From Pectobacterium sp. PL152 (GTDB lineage Bacteria; Pseudomonadota; Gammaproteobacteria; Enterobacterales; Enterobacteriaceae), in contig CP091064.1 of NCBI GenBank assembly GCA_021907015.1, forward strand, positions 2,728,001 through 2,792,000: a stretch of DNA of 64,000 nucleotides, written 5' to 3'. Of the stretch, positions 41,194 to 54,400 are shown piece by piece. Under the pieces are notes generated by a model. That model searched no databases and was not told the origin of the DNA. It saw only the letters and a program-made list of their open reading frames with translations. Each line of letters begins with the position of its first letter. Position 1 is the first letter of the stretch. Position numbers and translations under genes: made by a program.

Positions 41194-41331
41194 ACAACAC
41201 CGAAGGTGTTTTGTGGGTGACGAAAGACTCATATAACCGATATTCAGCTTGTTTTAGGATTGGTTCTGATGGTTGCGGAGATGACAGAGAAATAGGGTCA
41301 TGTTAAGTAACGGTTGGAATGAAACAGAATT

Positions 41332-41451
41332 TGCCTGGCGGCGATAGCGCGGTGGTCCCACCTGACCCCATGCCGAACTCAGAAGTGAAACGCCGTAGCG
41401 CCGATGGTAGTGTGGGGCTTCCCCATGTGAGAGTAGGGAACTGCCAGGCAT
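41332..41451 (+). rRNA. rrf: 5S ribosomal RNA
   Basis: TGCCTGGCGGCGATAGCGCG to CTGCCAGGCAT, 120 nt as in E. coli, with closing stem TGCCTGGC/GCCAGGCA. Last RNA of the operon; no tRNA follows. Confidence 0.98.
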
Positions 41452-41461
41452 CAAACAGTGG

Positions 41462-41490
41462 AAAGCCCCTGTCGGAAGACAGGGGCTTTT
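41462..41490 (+). terminator. rRNA operon terminator
   Basis: AAAGCCCCTGTC (41462-41473) and GACAGGGGCTTT (41478-41489) form a 12-bp stem closed by a GGAA tetraloop and ending in a T-run, eleven bases after 5S. Confidence 0.92.
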
Positions 41491-41601
41491 GCTATACGCG
41501 TTTGGAACGACTGTTTATCCGTATCCGGTGGCAAAAGACAGTCGGTATCTTGCGTAGATCAGGTAGACTATGTGATATCTGAATTAGTAGGTATTTCTAT
41601 C

Positions 41602-42637
41602 ATGGCGTCGAGCGTTATTTCATTAAAGTCTTATAACTCTTTCTCATTACCTGTTTCCGCATCTTGTCTTAAGGTTGCGGATACTCAGGAGAAATTGATT
41701 GAGGGATGGCGAGTCGCCAGCGCATCACAAGAGCCGATTTTATTGCTAGGGGAAGGGAGTAATGTCCTTTTTCTTGAGGATTTCTTAGGCACTATTCTGT
41801 TAAATCGGCTCAAGGGTATAGATATTCGAGAAGAAAGCGATGGCTGGTATCTTCATGTTGGTGCAGGTGAGAATTGGCATCAATTAGTTGAATATACGCT
41901 TAGGCGTGGTATTGCAGGGTTAGAAAATCTGGCATTAATTCCAGGATGTGTGGGTTCTGCACCGATACAGAATATTGGTGCGTACGGTATCGAATTACAG
42001 CATGTTTGTGATTATGTTGACGTGTTGGATCTGGCTGAAGGTAACGTCATGCGTTTTCCCTCTGAGGAATGCCAGTTCGATTACCGTGAAAGCATATTTA
42101 AGCATCAATACCGCTCTGGGTTTGCGATTACCGCAGTAGGCTTCTTTTAAAGAAAGAGTGGAATCCTATACTTAACTACGGTGATTTGGTCAAGCTGGAC
42201 CCTACAAATGTTACGCCACAGCAGATATTTGATTCCGTATGCCATATGCGCCGAAGCAAACTTCCTGATCCTACCGTGACCGGTAATGCCGGTAGCTTCT
42301 TCAAAAATCCGATAATTACACCGCAGCATGCTGAACGTGTTTTACGAGAGAATCCAAATGCCCCTCAGTATTTACAAGCTGATGGCAATGTTAAATTGGC
42401 CGCCGGGTGGTTGATTGATCAGTGCAATCTTAAAGGATTTCAGTTTGGTGGTGCAGCTGTTCATGAGAAACAGGCATTAGTTCTAATTAATAAAAATAAT
42501 GCAAAAGCTCCGATGTTGTCGAATTAGCGCGTTACGTCCGCAATCAGGTTGCTGCAAAATTCTCCATAGAGCTGGAGCCTGAAGTTCGCTTTATTGCTGC
42601 GCATGGTGAGGTCAATGCCATCGAGGTATTATCATGA
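41602..42637 (+). CDS. murB: UDP-N-acetylenolpyruvoylglucosamine reductase MurB, with two frameshifts
   Basis: FAD- and NADPH-dependent enzyme that makes UDP-MurNAc for peptidoglycan; essential. ATG 41602 begins [51 protein letters not shown] and [10 protein letters not shown] are the flavin and catalytic motifs. The frame breaks twice: the T-run 42145-42148 needs one more T ([13 protein letters not shown]), and one base is missing near 42507-42512 ([15 protein letters not shown]). With both, the protein is 345 residues (E. coli 342) and its stop overlaps birA by four bases (ATGA), as in E. coli. The coding sequence is more AT-rich than its neighbours. Confidence 0.94.
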
Positions 42638-43593
42638 AAGATATTACAGTTCCTCTTAAACTAATTAAAATCCTCTCTGATGGCGAATTTTATTCCGGTG
42701 AATTACTGGGTGAAATGATGGGGATGAGTCGAGCGGCGATTAATAAACATATTCAAACTATACGTGATTGGGGAATTGATGTTTTTACTGTGACGGGCAA
42801 GGGCTATTCTTTACCTGCGCCTATGCAGTTATTAGACGAGGAGGCTATCCTCAAGCACCTACCAGAAGGTGGTGTGACCGTTTTACCTGTCGTTGATTCT
42901 ACTAATCAGTATATTTTAGAACGATTGGACACCTTATCCTCCGGTGATGCATGCCTTGCTGAATATCAGCAATCTGGGCGTGGTCGTCGGGGCAGGCAAT
43001 GGTTCTCGCCCTTTGGTGCAAATTTATATTTGTCTTTATACTGGCGCCTAGAACAGGGACCTGCTGCGGCTGTTGGAGTTAGTTTGGTTATCGGCATCGT
43101 AATGGCAGAAGTGCTACATAAGCTTGGTGCTGATGGTGTTCGAGTCAAATGGCCCAATGATTTATATTTGAAGGATAGAAAACTAGCAGGAATTCTTGTC
43201 GAACTTACCGGAAAAACGGGAGATGCCGCTAATCTGGTCATTGGAGCTGGCATTAATTTACAGATGAGAGAGCCTGCTCCAGATACGATTAGTCAAGGCT
43301 GGATAAATTTACAAGAGGCAGGTATAGATATTAATCGCAATATACTCGCTTCGACTCTTATTTCTGAATTAAGAGGGGCTTTGGCTATCTTTGAACTACA
43401 AGGCCTTGAACCATTTATTCCCAGATGGGAAAAATTGGATAACTATTTTAATCGCCCGGTTCGTTTGATTATCGGTAATCGTGAAATATATGGAATCGAC
43501 CGAGGAATAGATCGTCAAGGGGCGCTGCTCTTAGAAAACGATGGGTTGGTCACGCCATATATTGGTGGGGAGATTTCTCTGCGTGGTGCGTGA
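42634..43593 (+). CDS. birA: Bifunctional biotin ligase and biotin operon repressor BirA
   Basis: Attaches biotin to acetyl-CoA carboxylase and represses bio genes as biotinyl-AMP accumulates. The 319-residue protein has an N-terminal winged-helix DNA-binding domain ([20 protein letters not shown], residues about 28-47), the adenylate loop GRGRRGRQW (around residue 115), KWPNDLYL and a C-terminal SH3-like domain. It overlaps murB and is convergent with coaA. Many ATA, TTA and AGA codons give it an AT-rich look. Confidence 0.96.
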   Translation: MKDITVPLKLIKILSDGEFYSGELLGEMMGMSRAAINKHIQTIRDWGIDVFTVTGKGYSLPAPMQLLDEEAILKHLPEGGVTVLPVVDSTNQYILERLDTLSSGDACLAEYQQSGRGRRGRQWFSPFGANLYLSLYWRLEQGPAAAVGVSLVIGIVMAEVLHKLGADGVRVKWPNDLYLKDRKLAGILVELTGKTGDAANLVIGAGINLQMREPAPDTISQGWINLQEAGIDINRNILASTLISELRGALAIFELQGLEPFIPRWEKLDNYFNRPVRLIIGNREIYGIDRGIDRQGALLLENDGLVTPYIGGEISLRGA

Positions 43594-43595
43594 AA

Positions 43596-43614
43596 AAAGG
43601 GGATTAACCCCTTT
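43596..43614. terminator. Bidirectional terminator between birA and coaA
   Basis: AAAGGGG (43596-43602) and CCCCTTT (43608-43614) form a perfect 7-bp stem flanked by A- and T-rich DNA on both sides. It can stop both converging transcripts. Confidence 0.75.
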
Positions 43615-43629
43615 ATATTTATTCGCTTT

Positions 43630-44577
43630 TCACTTTCTCAATCGCACACATTCAACGGCATGATTAGCGCTTTTAGTCATAATAAGACTGGCTCTTTCTC
43701 GAGTAGGTAGAATATTTTCTTTTAGATTAAGCCCATTAATTTCTTTCCATAATTGAGAGGCAATACCAACAGCCTCTTCTTCTGTCAGTTTTGCATAATT
43801 ATGAAAATATGAATTTGGATTTGAGAATGCACCCTGCCTGAATTTTAAAAAACGATTTATATACCATGTTTGTAGTAGTGTTTCTGGTGCATCGACATAG
43901 ATAGAGAAATCAACAAAGTCAGAGACGAAAACTCTATGTGGATCATGTGGATAGTCCATCCCACTCTGTAGAACATTTAAGCCTTCTAATATTAAAATAT
44001 CAGGTTGTTCCAACACCTTATTGTTATTAGGAACGATGTCGTATGTTAGATGAGAATACGTTGAGCGGTGACTTTGTGTGTTCCTGATTTTATATCAGAA
44101 ACGAATTTTACCAGGCTATGCATATCATATGATTGCGGAAAGCCTTTTTCTTCATTAAGTCGCGTTCTTTTAGCACTCTATTTGGATGAAGAAATCCATC
44201 GGTTGTAATAAGTTCTACGCTGCGGTGTTCTGGCCAGCGGCTTAATAGCGCTTGTAGCACACGGGCTGTGGTACTTTCCCTACAGCGACACTACCTGCGA
44301 TGCCGATTATGTAAGGTATTTTTTGGCCATCGGTTCCTAAAAACTGCTCAAGCACAGCCTGACGGCGTAAATTAGAGCTTATATAGAAATTGAGCAGGCG
44401 AGATAGCGGCAGATAAATTTCCGCGACTTCGTCTAATGAAAGGTCTTCGTTAATGCCTTTGAGCTTAACGATTTCTTCCTCTGTCAGCGTTAACGGGACG
44501 GAATCGCGCAAGGCGGCCCATTGGCTGCGGTTAAATTGTAGATATGGCGTGGCCAAGGATTGCTCTCTGTTGCTCAT
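43630..44577 (-). CDS. coaA: Pantothenate kinase CoaA, with three frameshifts
   Basis: First, rate-limiting step of coenzyme A synthesis, feedback-inhibited by CoA. The protein reads [20 protein letters not shown], then the P-loop GSVAVGK and the C-terminal [20 protein letters not shown] and [20 protein letters not shown]. The frame breaks inside the P-loop (T-run 44275-44277 needs one more T), again at 44143-44144 (CC should be [21 protein letters not shown]) and at 44063 (G should be GG). Restoring all three gives exactly 316 residues, as in E. coli. A real triple knockout is unlikely in an essential gene unless another pantothenate kinase exists. Confidence 0.93.
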
Positions 44578-44788
44578 AAGTCGTGTTCTGCCTGCTTCAC
44601 AGGTAAGAAAAGGGACTCTCAGCTCAGCGAAGAAAACGGGCTATTAGTTTAGCCAACGCGATGATCGCGGCACCTTCTCTTATGCAATAAATTTTTGATA
44701 ATGGGCAGGTTAACACTTTGCTGCTAGAAAGAAGAAGAGAAAATCGGTGCTGTACCCGATGCTTCTATGTTTACGCATCGGGTACTCG

Positions 44789-45337
44789 CTAGCTGGCGAT
44801 GGCTTTACCTAAACCATTCACAGCAAAGAGGCGCTTATAATAGATGGCCGTTGGGTGGTAATAACCATCAGGCGTGCAAGCATAGTCTGGCAATTCTCCC
44901 AGGTGGCGATAACCCAAGGCTCGGTAGAACGCTTCTGCCGGGGAGCCTGCTTGGGTGTCTAAGTAGAGTAACCCTCTTTGTTGGAAAAGCGCGTGCTTTT
45001 CCAGTAAATGAATGAGTTGTCTGCCTATTCCCGCTCTGCGTACTCGGCTATGAACTAACAATTTTTGAATTTCAGCCCTGTTTCTCCCGTTTGGCTTTTG
45101 ACACAACTCTAGCTGTACACTTCCGACGATACCTTCCTCGCCGCGCGCTGCCCATAGTATGCGGTCACCGTTGGCGACAGATGCCTGTAAGCCATGAAAA
45201 TATTCCATAGCTTCTTTGTGGTGCAGAGGTGATTGATATCCAACAGAAGCGCCTTTTTCTACAGCATCTATTAATAGATTGGCCAGTTCTTCACGATAGA
45301 CAGGTAAGGTTGCCGCATTGAGTTGAACTATTTTCAT
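44789..45337 (-). CDS. GNAT-family N-acetyltransferase
   Basis: A 182-residue acetyltransferase. The acetyl-CoA-binding signature LLVHSRVRRAGIGRQLIHLL lies around residues 93-112, with WAARGEEGIVGSVQLEL before it and LYLDTQAGSPAEAFYRALGY after it. ATG 45337 (MKIVQLNAATLPVYREELAN) is used because it begins the fold; an in-frame start at 45418 adds a basic tail of little similarity. Substrate unknown. It is isolated between coaA and the tRNA cluster. Confidence 0.85.
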   Translation of the reverse strand: MKIVQLNAATLPVYREELANLLIDAVEKGASVGYQSPLHHKEAMEYFHGLQASVANGDRILWAARGEEGIVGSVQLELCQKPNGRNRAEIQKLLVHSRVRRAGIGRQLIHLLEKHALFQQRGLLYLDTQAGSPAEAFYRALGYRHLGELPDYACTPDGYYHPTAIYYKRLFAVNGLGKAIAS

Positions 45338-45624
45338 CGTACTTTGCCCGTTCTTCAGAAATTTGTTTCTAAACAAGCAAAATGCATTCCAAGCCTGTTT
45401 TCTTAGAAAAGTGAGCAAAATAGCATCTGTCAGTGCAGAGTCTGCCCCTTAAAGGGCAACATTCCATTATTGGTGCAAGAGACATTGAGGAGATGTTGAC
45501 GGTGAAATCGCCATTTTGTTAGATGGAATTGGTGGTTCTTTGCGCTAATTCTGATTGCTGATCTAGATTTATGGCTGAATTTGGATAAAATCTAAGCGAT
45601 AGCGCATTTTACGCAATTTTTTTG

Positions 45625-45653
45625 TTGCATCGAGCGTTCTGTCTACCTAGAAT
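45625..45653 (+). promoter_or_regulatory. Promoter of the tRNA-tufB operon
   Basis: TTGCAT (45625-45630) and TAGAAT (45648-45653) are 17 bp apart and followed by a GCGC discriminator, starting shortly before tRNA-Thr. The 330-bp gap 45338-45667 shows nothing else certain apart from AT-rich DNA upstream. Confidence 0.75.
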
Positions 45654-45667
45654 GCGCAGCACTTGAA

Positions 45668-45743
<76 letters not shown>

Positions 45744-45760
45744 TCAAGTACAAACAACCA

Positions 45761-45845
<85 letters not shown>

Positions 45846-45975
45846 AATTCAATCCTGGTAACAGGATATTCGATACGGTAGTAAGACTGAGCCGGATCGA
45901 CGAAGGCGGGGTCTATAAATTCTTATTCCCCAATTTCAAAATCTACAGAAAAATTAGGTAGCCGAGTTCCAGGAT

Positions 45976-46050
<75 letters not shown>

Positions 46051-46056
46051 AGATGT

Positions 46057-46132
46057 GCTGATATAGCTCAGTTGGTAGAGCGCACCCTTGGTAAGGGTGA
46101 GGTCGGCAGTTCGAATCTGCCTATCAGCACCA
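46057..46132 (+). tRNA. thrT: tRNA-Thr (GGT)
   Basis: 76-nt cloverleaf from GCTGATATAGCTCAGTTGG to ATCAGCACCA, anticodon GGT. It precedes tufB by 107 bp and is expected to be processed from the same transcript. Confidence 0.96.
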
Positions 46133-46203
46133 CTTCCTTTTCCTCCTCCTGATTTTCTTTCTGTGAATAAATTCAGCAAGCTATTGCTTGGTTGATGTGG
46201 TGA

Positions 46204-47424
<1,221 letters not shown>

Positions 47425-47454
47425 TCGCTGATAACGTTTGACGCGACACGCGAT

Positions 47455-47485
47455 AAAAGGGCATCATTTGATGCCCTTTTTCTAC
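47455..47485 (+). terminator. tRNA-tufB operon terminator
   Basis: AAAAGGGCATCA (47455-47466) and TGATGCCCTTTT (47469-47480) form a perfect 12-bp stem around a TT loop, followed by more T. It lies 30 bp after the tufB stop. Confidence 0.92.
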
Positions 47486-47500
47486 GCTGTCATGGTAGAA

Positions 47501-47545
47501 CCTATCTCATCAGCGATTGTGAGATATAATCATTGGTGAGATAGG
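47501..47545. repeat. 12-bp inverted repeat between tufB and secE
   Basis: CCTATCTCATCA (47501-47512) and TGGTGAGATAGG (47534-47545) pair with one G:T, flanking 21 bp that also hold a partial TGAGATA copy. It lies in the 237-bp tufB-secE gap upstream of secE and has no known function. It may be a dispersed repeat or a regulatory palindrome. Confidence 0.6.
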
Positions 47546-47661
47546 CTCTGTAGATACGGCGTAAATACCGAATTATTCGTTTTACAGAACATCTTTCGGT
47601 TTGGTTGCTCCGTGGTTACGGGGCAAAGTTATTTGTCTGAATCATTGTGACAGGTTGGTTT

Positions 47662-48045
47662 ATGAGTGCGAATACCGAAGCTCAGGATAGTGGGCGTGGC
47701 CTGGAAGTGATTAAGTGGCTGGTAGTAGGTGCCTTGCTGGTTGTTGCGATTGTTGGCAATTATTATTACCGCGAATTTAGTCTTCCTCTGCGTGCATTGG
47801 CCGTTGTTATCCTGATCGCCGCTGCCGGTGGTGTGGCACTGCTGACCACGAAAGGCAAAGCAACCGTAGCGTTTGCTCGCGAAGCGCGTACTGAAGTGCG
47901 CAAAGTAATTTGGCCGACTCGTCAGGAAACGTTACACACCACGTTAATCGTTGCCGCGGTGACTGCCGTGATGTCACTGATTTTGTGGGGACTGGATGGA
48001 ATTCTGGTCCGTTTGGTATCGTTTATCACTGGCCTGAGGTTCTAA
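47662..48045 (+). CDS. secE: Preprotein translocase subunit SecE
   Basis: Clamp-like membrane subunit of SecYEG. The 127-residue protein has three membrane helices, the extended form found in Enterobacterales, with the conserved cytosolic loop [13 protein letters not shown] (around residue 82) before the third helix. ATG 47662 (MSANTEAQ) is chosen over an upstream in-frame start at 47647. It is followed one base later by nusG. Confidence 0.96.
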   Translation: MSANTEAQDSGRGLEVIKWLVVGALLVVAIVGNYYYREFSLPLRALAVVILIAAAGGVALLTTKGKATVAFAREARTEVRKVIWPTRQETLHTTLIVAAVTAVMSLILWGLDGILVRLVSFITGLRF

Positions 48046-48046
48046 G

Positions 48047-48592
48047 ATGTCTGAAGCTCCAAAAAAACGTTGGTACGTCGTTCAGGCGTTCTCTGGTTTT
48101 GAAGGTCGCGTAGCACAATCACTGCGTGAGCATATCAAACTCCATAATATGGAAGAACTGTTTGGCGAAGTCATGGTGCCTACTGAAGAAGTAGTCGAAA
48201 TCCGTGGTGGCCAGCGTCGCAAGAGCGAGCGCAAGTTTTTCCCTGGTTATGTCTTGGTACAGATGGTGATGGAAGATGCCAGCTGGCATCTTGTACGCAG
48301 CGTACCTCGTGTTATGGGGTTCATTGGCGGTACATCCGATCGTCCTGCGCCAATCAGTGACAAAGAAGTGGATGCGATTATGAATCGCCTCCAGCAGGTT
48401 GGTGACAAACCACGTCCGAAAACGCTGTTTGAACCGGGTGAAATGGTTCGTGTTAACGACGGTCCATTTGCTGACTTTAACGGTGTTGTCGAAGAAGTTG
48501 ACTATGAGAAGAGCCGCCTGAAGGTGTCTGTCTCTATTTTTGGTCGTGCAACGCCGGTTGAGCTGGACTTTGCTCAGGTCGAAAAAGGCTGA
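48047..48592 (+). CDS. nusG: Transcription termination/antitermination factor NusG
   Basis: Binds RNA polymerase, speeds elongation, recruits Rho and links to ribosomal S10. The 181-residue protein has the NGN domain ([20 protein letters not shown], residues about 7-26; [12 protein letters not shown], around 66) and the C-terminal KOW domain ([20 protein letters not shown], around 128). It shares a promoter with secE. Confidence 0.98.
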   Translation: MSEAPKKRWYVVQAFSGFEGRVAQSLREHIKLHNMEELFGEVMVPTEEVVEIRGGQRRKSERKFFPGYVLVQMVMEDASWHLVRSVPRVMGFIGGTSDRPAPISDKEVDAIMNRLQQVGDKPRPKTLFEPGEMVRVNDGPFADFNGVVEEVDYEKSRLKVSVSIFGRATPVELDFAQVEKG

Positions 48593-48623
48593 TTGCCCCA
48601 CAAGACTTGCTGGAAATAGCTAC

Positions 48624-48670
48624 TTGCCTATGGCGCGAAATTAACCTATAATTTCGCGCCTTTTGTTTTT
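48624..48670 (+). promoter_or_regulatory. rplK promoter overlapping the secE-nusG terminator
   Basis: TTGCCT (48624-48629) and TATAAT (48647-48652) lie 17 bp apart and form a strong promoter for rplKA. The same DNA holds a perfect 11-bp stem, GGCGCGAAATT (48632-48642) with AATTTCGCGCC (48650-48660), followed by TTTTGTTTTT, a good intrinsic terminator for nusG. The -10 box sits in the loop and right arm. Confidence 0.85.
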
Positions 48671-48754
48671 CAGGGGCCTTAACGGCGTCTGAAACGTAAT
48701 ACAAACCACGGGGAGCCTTTCACTAGGCGCTATTACCCAATTGAGGAAAGTTAA

Positions 48755-49183
<429 letters not shown>

Positions 49184-49186
49184 TAA

Positions 49187-49891
<705 letters not shown>

Positions 49892-49906
49892 TAGCTTTTG
49901 TTCCGC

Positions 49907-49935
49907 TTTACTCGGGTGTGAGATTTACCTATAAT
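49907..49935 (+). promoter_or_regulatory. rplJ promoter (PL10)
   Basis: TTTACT (49907-49912) and TATAAT (49930-49935) are 17 bp apart, just after the rplA stop. It drives rplJL and rpoBC. Confidence 0.78.
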
Positions 49936-49980
49936 TTTACGCCCGTTGTTCCTCAAGTGGGATAACGCAAGAATTTTCGG

Positions 49981-50067
49981 TTGGAGCCTGGCCTATCCAG
50001 GCCTCCGTCCAAGACCGCAGGTGTTTCGAAAGAAACTTAATCTTCCTGCGTAGACGGTGACAGAGCC
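49981..50067 (+). promoter_or_regulatory. L10 leader: binding site for the L10-L7/L12 complex
   Basis: The stretch beginning TTGGAGCCTGGCCTATCCAG closely matches the E. coli rplJ leader, with the kink-turn-like part CGCAGGTGTTTCG and GTAGACGGTGACAGA. Binding of L10-L12 here represses translation of rplJ and rplL. The 316-bp gap 49892-50207 therefore contains promoter and autoregulatory leader. Confidence 0.85.
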
Positions 50068-50207
50068 TAAATAACGTTTTTCTTTTTTATAAAGAATAAT
50101 TTTTTACTGGATTCTGCTCACCGTGTTTCAACGCTTATCTCTAATTTTGGCGATAAGTGAAGTGAGTTCCGGAGATTTTCTCCGGCTAAATCCAGGAGCA
50201 AAAGCTA

Positions 50208-50705
50208 ATGGCATTAAATCTTCAAGACAAACAAGCGATTGTTGCTGAAGTCAGCGAAGTAGCCAAAGGTGCGCTGTCTGCGGTTGTTGCGGATTCCCGT
50301 GGCGTTACCGTTGATAAAATGACCGAACTGCGTAAAGCAGGTCGTGAAGCTGGCGTTTACATGCGTGTTGTTCGTAACACCCTGCTGCGCCGCGTCGTTG
50401 AAGGCACTCAATTTGAATGCCTGAAAGACACGTTTGTTGGTCCGACCCTGATTGCATATTCTATGGAACACCCGGGCGCTGCTGCTCGTTTGTTCAAAGA
50501 GTTCGCGAAAGCGAATGCAAAATTTGAGGTCAAAGCTGCAGCCTTTGAAGGTGAGCTGATCCCGGCGGCTCAAATTGACCGTCTGGCAACGCTGCCGACT
50601 TACGAAGAAGCACTGGCACGTCTGATGTCGACCATGAAAGAAGCCGCTGCAGGCAAACTGGTCCGCACTCTGGCTGCTGTTCGCGATGCAAAAGAAGCTG
50701 CGTAA
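50208..50705 (+). CDS. rplJ: 50S ribosomal protein L10
   Basis: Base of the L7/L12 stalk and autogenous repressor. The 165-residue protein begins [20 protein letters not shown] and has the conserved [14 protein letters not shown] (around residue 45); the C-terminal helix for L12 dimers is at about residues 135-160. RBS AGGAG precedes the ATG. Confidence 0.98.
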   Translation: MALNLQDKQAIVAEVSEVAKGALSAVVADSRGVTVDKMTELRKAGREAGVYMRVVRNTLLRRVVEGTQFECLKDTFVGPTLIAYSMEHPGAAARLFKEFAKANAKFEVKAAAFEGELIPAAQIDRLATLPTYEEALARLMSTMKEAAAGKLVRTLAAVRDAKEAA

Positions 50706-50753
50706 TAGCGCTTTCTTTTCTAACGCACTTGCTAACGTATAAACTATTTCTGA

Positions 50754-51137
<384 letters not shown>

Positions 51138-51154
51138 GCCAATCTTTCAGGTTG

Positions 51155-51206
51155 CAGCCTGATTTATTAGGCTGATGGCTGGTGACTTTTAGTCACCAGC
51201 CTTTTT
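51155..51206 (+). terminator. Attenuator between rplL and rpoB
   Basis: GGCTGGTGACT (51177-51187) and AGTCACCAGCC (51191-51201) form an 11-bp stem followed by TTTTT. A smaller stem CAGCCT/AGGCTG precedes it at 51155-51174. Partial termination here lowers rpoBC relative to ribosomal proteins in E. coli. The 324-bp gap 51138-51461 holds nothing else clear except the rpoB leader. Confidence 0.88.
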
Positions 51207-51461
51207 GCGCTGTAGGGCATCGATGGGCTTTCGCACTGTTTAGCCATTGATTTCCCCAATATTTTTTTCTATTGACGACTTAATATACTGCTTTCCAGAA
51301 CGGGCTCCTGCCTGAGCAAAAGCGATGAAATGGTTTAAGAGTAATAGAAAGACGTATTACGGAAAGTTCCCCATTTTCCGACCAACATAAATAGTGTTGC
51401 ATGAACTGTCCTTCTTAGGGCAGACAGAGTGGTTCGACTTGTCAGCTAGCTGAGGAACCCT

Positions 51462-54400
51462 ATGGTTTACTCCTATACCGAGAAAAAACGCATTCGTAAG
51501 GATTTTGGTAAACGTCCGCAGGTTTTGGACGTACCTTATCTCCTTTCTATCCAACTTGACTCGTTCCAGAAGTTTATCGAGCAAGACCCGGAAGGTCAGT
51601 ACGGTTTGGAAGCTGCATTCCGTTCTGTTTTCCCCATAAAAAGCTATAGCGGTAATTCAGAGCTGCAATACGTTAGCTATCGCTTGGGCGAGCCAGTATT
51701 TGACGTTAAAGAATGTCAGATCCGTGGTGTGACGTTCTCTGCGCCGCTGCGCGTGAAACTGCGCCTGGTGATCTACGAGCGCGAAGCGCCTGAAGGCACC
51801 GTTAAAGACATCAAAGAACAAGAAGTTTACATGGGCGAAATTCCGCTCATGACCGACAACGGTACCTTCGTGATCAACGGCACTGAGCGTGTAATCGTAT
51901 CTCAGCTGCATCGTAGTCCAGGTGTGTTCTTCGATAGCGACAAAGGTAAAACCCACTCTTCAGGTAAGGTGCTGTATAACGCACGTATTATTCCTTACCG
52001 TGGTTCCTGGTTGGATTTCGAGTTTGATCCGAAGGATAACCTGTTTGTTCGTATCGACCGTCGCCGCAAATTGCCTGCGACCATTATCCTGCGCGCGCTG
52101 GGTTACTCCACCGAACAGATTCTCGATCTTTTCTTCGATAAAATTGTCTATGAAATCAATGGCAATAAATTGCAGATGGATCTGGTTCCTGAGCGCCTGC
52201 GTGGTGAAACCGCATCGTTTGATATTGAAGCGAACGGTAAAGTTTATATCGAAAAAGGTCGCCGTATCACTGCGCGTCATATCCGTCAGTTAGAGAAAGA
52301 TGGTATTGAGCGCATTGAAGTGCCTGTTGAATATATTGCTGGCAAAGTTCTGTCCAAAGACTATATCGACGAGAGCACCGGTGAACTGATCGGCGCAGCC
52401 AACATGGAGCTGTCGCTGGATCTGCTGGCTAAACTGAGCCAGTCTGGCCACAAACGTATCGAGACTCTGTTCACCAACGATCTCGATCACGGCGCATACA
52501 TGTCTGAAACCGTGCGTGTCGATCCGTCAAACGATCGTCTGAGCGCGCTGGTTGAAATCTATCGCATGATGCGTCCTGGTGAGCCGCCAACGCGTGAAGC
52601 AGCAGAAACGCTGTTCGAGAACCTGTTCTTCTCTGAAGACCGCTACGATTTGTCTGCGGTTGGTCGTATGAAGTTCAACCGTTCTCTGCTACGCGATGAG
52701 ATCGAAGGTTCCGGTATCCTGAGCAAAGACGACATCATCGAAGTGATGAAGAAGCTCATTGATATCCGTAACGGTAAAGGCGAAGTGGACGATATCGATC
52801 ACCTCGGCAACCGTCGTATCCGTTCCGTCGGCGAAATGGCAGAAAACCAATTCCGCGTTGGTCTGGTACGTGTAGAACGTGCTGTAAAAGAACGTCTGTC
52901 TCTGGGCGACCTCGATACGCTGATGCCGCAGGACATGATTAACGCCAAGCCGATTTCGGCTGCCGTGAAAGAGTTCTTCGGTTCGAGCCAGCTGTCACAG
53001 TTTATGGACCAGAACAACCCGCTGTCCGAGATTACGCACAAACGTCGTATCTCTGCATTGGGCCCAGGCGGTCTGACGCGTGAACGCGCTGGCTTTGAAG
53101 TCCGTGACGTACACCCAACTCACTACGGCCGCGTTTGTCCTATCGAAACGCCGGAAGGTCCGAACATCGGTCTGATCAACTCCCTGTCCGTTTATGCGCA
53201 AACGAACGAGTACGGTTTCCTTGAAACCCCATATCGTCGTGTGCGTGACAACGTGGTGACGGATGAGATCCATTACCTGTCTGCGATTGAAGAAGGTAAC
53301 TTCGTTATCGCACAGGCGAACACCAATTTGGACGAAGAAGGCCGCTTCATCGACGAACTGGTTACCTGCCGTAACAAAGGCGAGTCCAGCTTGTTCAGCC
53401 GCGATCAGGTTGAATACATGGACGTTTCCACACAGCAGGTGGTTTCCGTCGGTGCATCCCTGATTCCGTTCCTGGAACACGATGACGCCAACCGTGCCCT
53501 GATGGGTGCGAACATGCAACGTCAGGCCGTTCCGACCCTGCGTGCTGATAAGCCGCTGGTTGGTACCGGTATGGAACGTGCTGTTGCGGTTGACTCCGGT
53601 GTAACTGCCGTAGCCAAACGTGGTGGTACAGTACAGTACGTGGATGCATCCCGTATTGTAATCCGCGTTAATGACGATGAAATGTATCCGGGCGAAGCCG
53701 GGATCGACATCTATAACCTGACCAAATATACCCGTTCTAACCAGAACACCTGCATCAGCCAGATGCCGTGTGTATCTCTGGGTGAGCCGGTAGAACGTGG
53801 CGACGTTCTGGCAGATGGCCCGTCCACCGATCTGGGTGAACTGGCGCTGGGTCAGAACATGCGCGTGGCATTCATGCCATGGAATGGTTACAACTTCGAA
53901 GACTCCATCCTCGTTTCCGAGCGTGTGGTTCAGGAAGATCGCTTTACGACCATCCACATTCAGGAACTGGCCTGTGTGTCTCGTGACACCAAGTTAGGGC
54001 CTGAAGAAATTACTGCGGACATCCCGAACGTGGGTGAAGCAGCACTTTCTAAACTGGATGAGTCCGGCATCGTTTACATCGGTGCGGAAGTGACTGGTGG
54101 TGACATTCTGGTTGGTAAGGTAACGCCGAAAGGTGAAACCCAGCTGACTCCAGAAGAGAAACTGCTGCGTGCGATCTTCGGTGAGAAAGCGTCTGACGTT
54201 AAAGATTCTTCTCTGCGTGTACCAAACGGTGTTTCCGGTACGATTATCGACGTACAGGTCTTTACCCGCGATGGCGTGGAAAAAGACAAGCGTGCGTTGG
54301 AAATCGAAGAAATGCAGCTGAAGCAGGCGAAGAAAGACCTGACTGAAGAATTGCAGATTCTGGAAGCGGGCCTGTTTGCACGTATCCACGCTGTGCTGGT

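Noticed and set aside
52979..53080. Possible rifampicin-resistance mutation in rpoB
   Set aside because: The residues of the rifampicin region match the sensitive E. coli sequence at all usual mutation sites.
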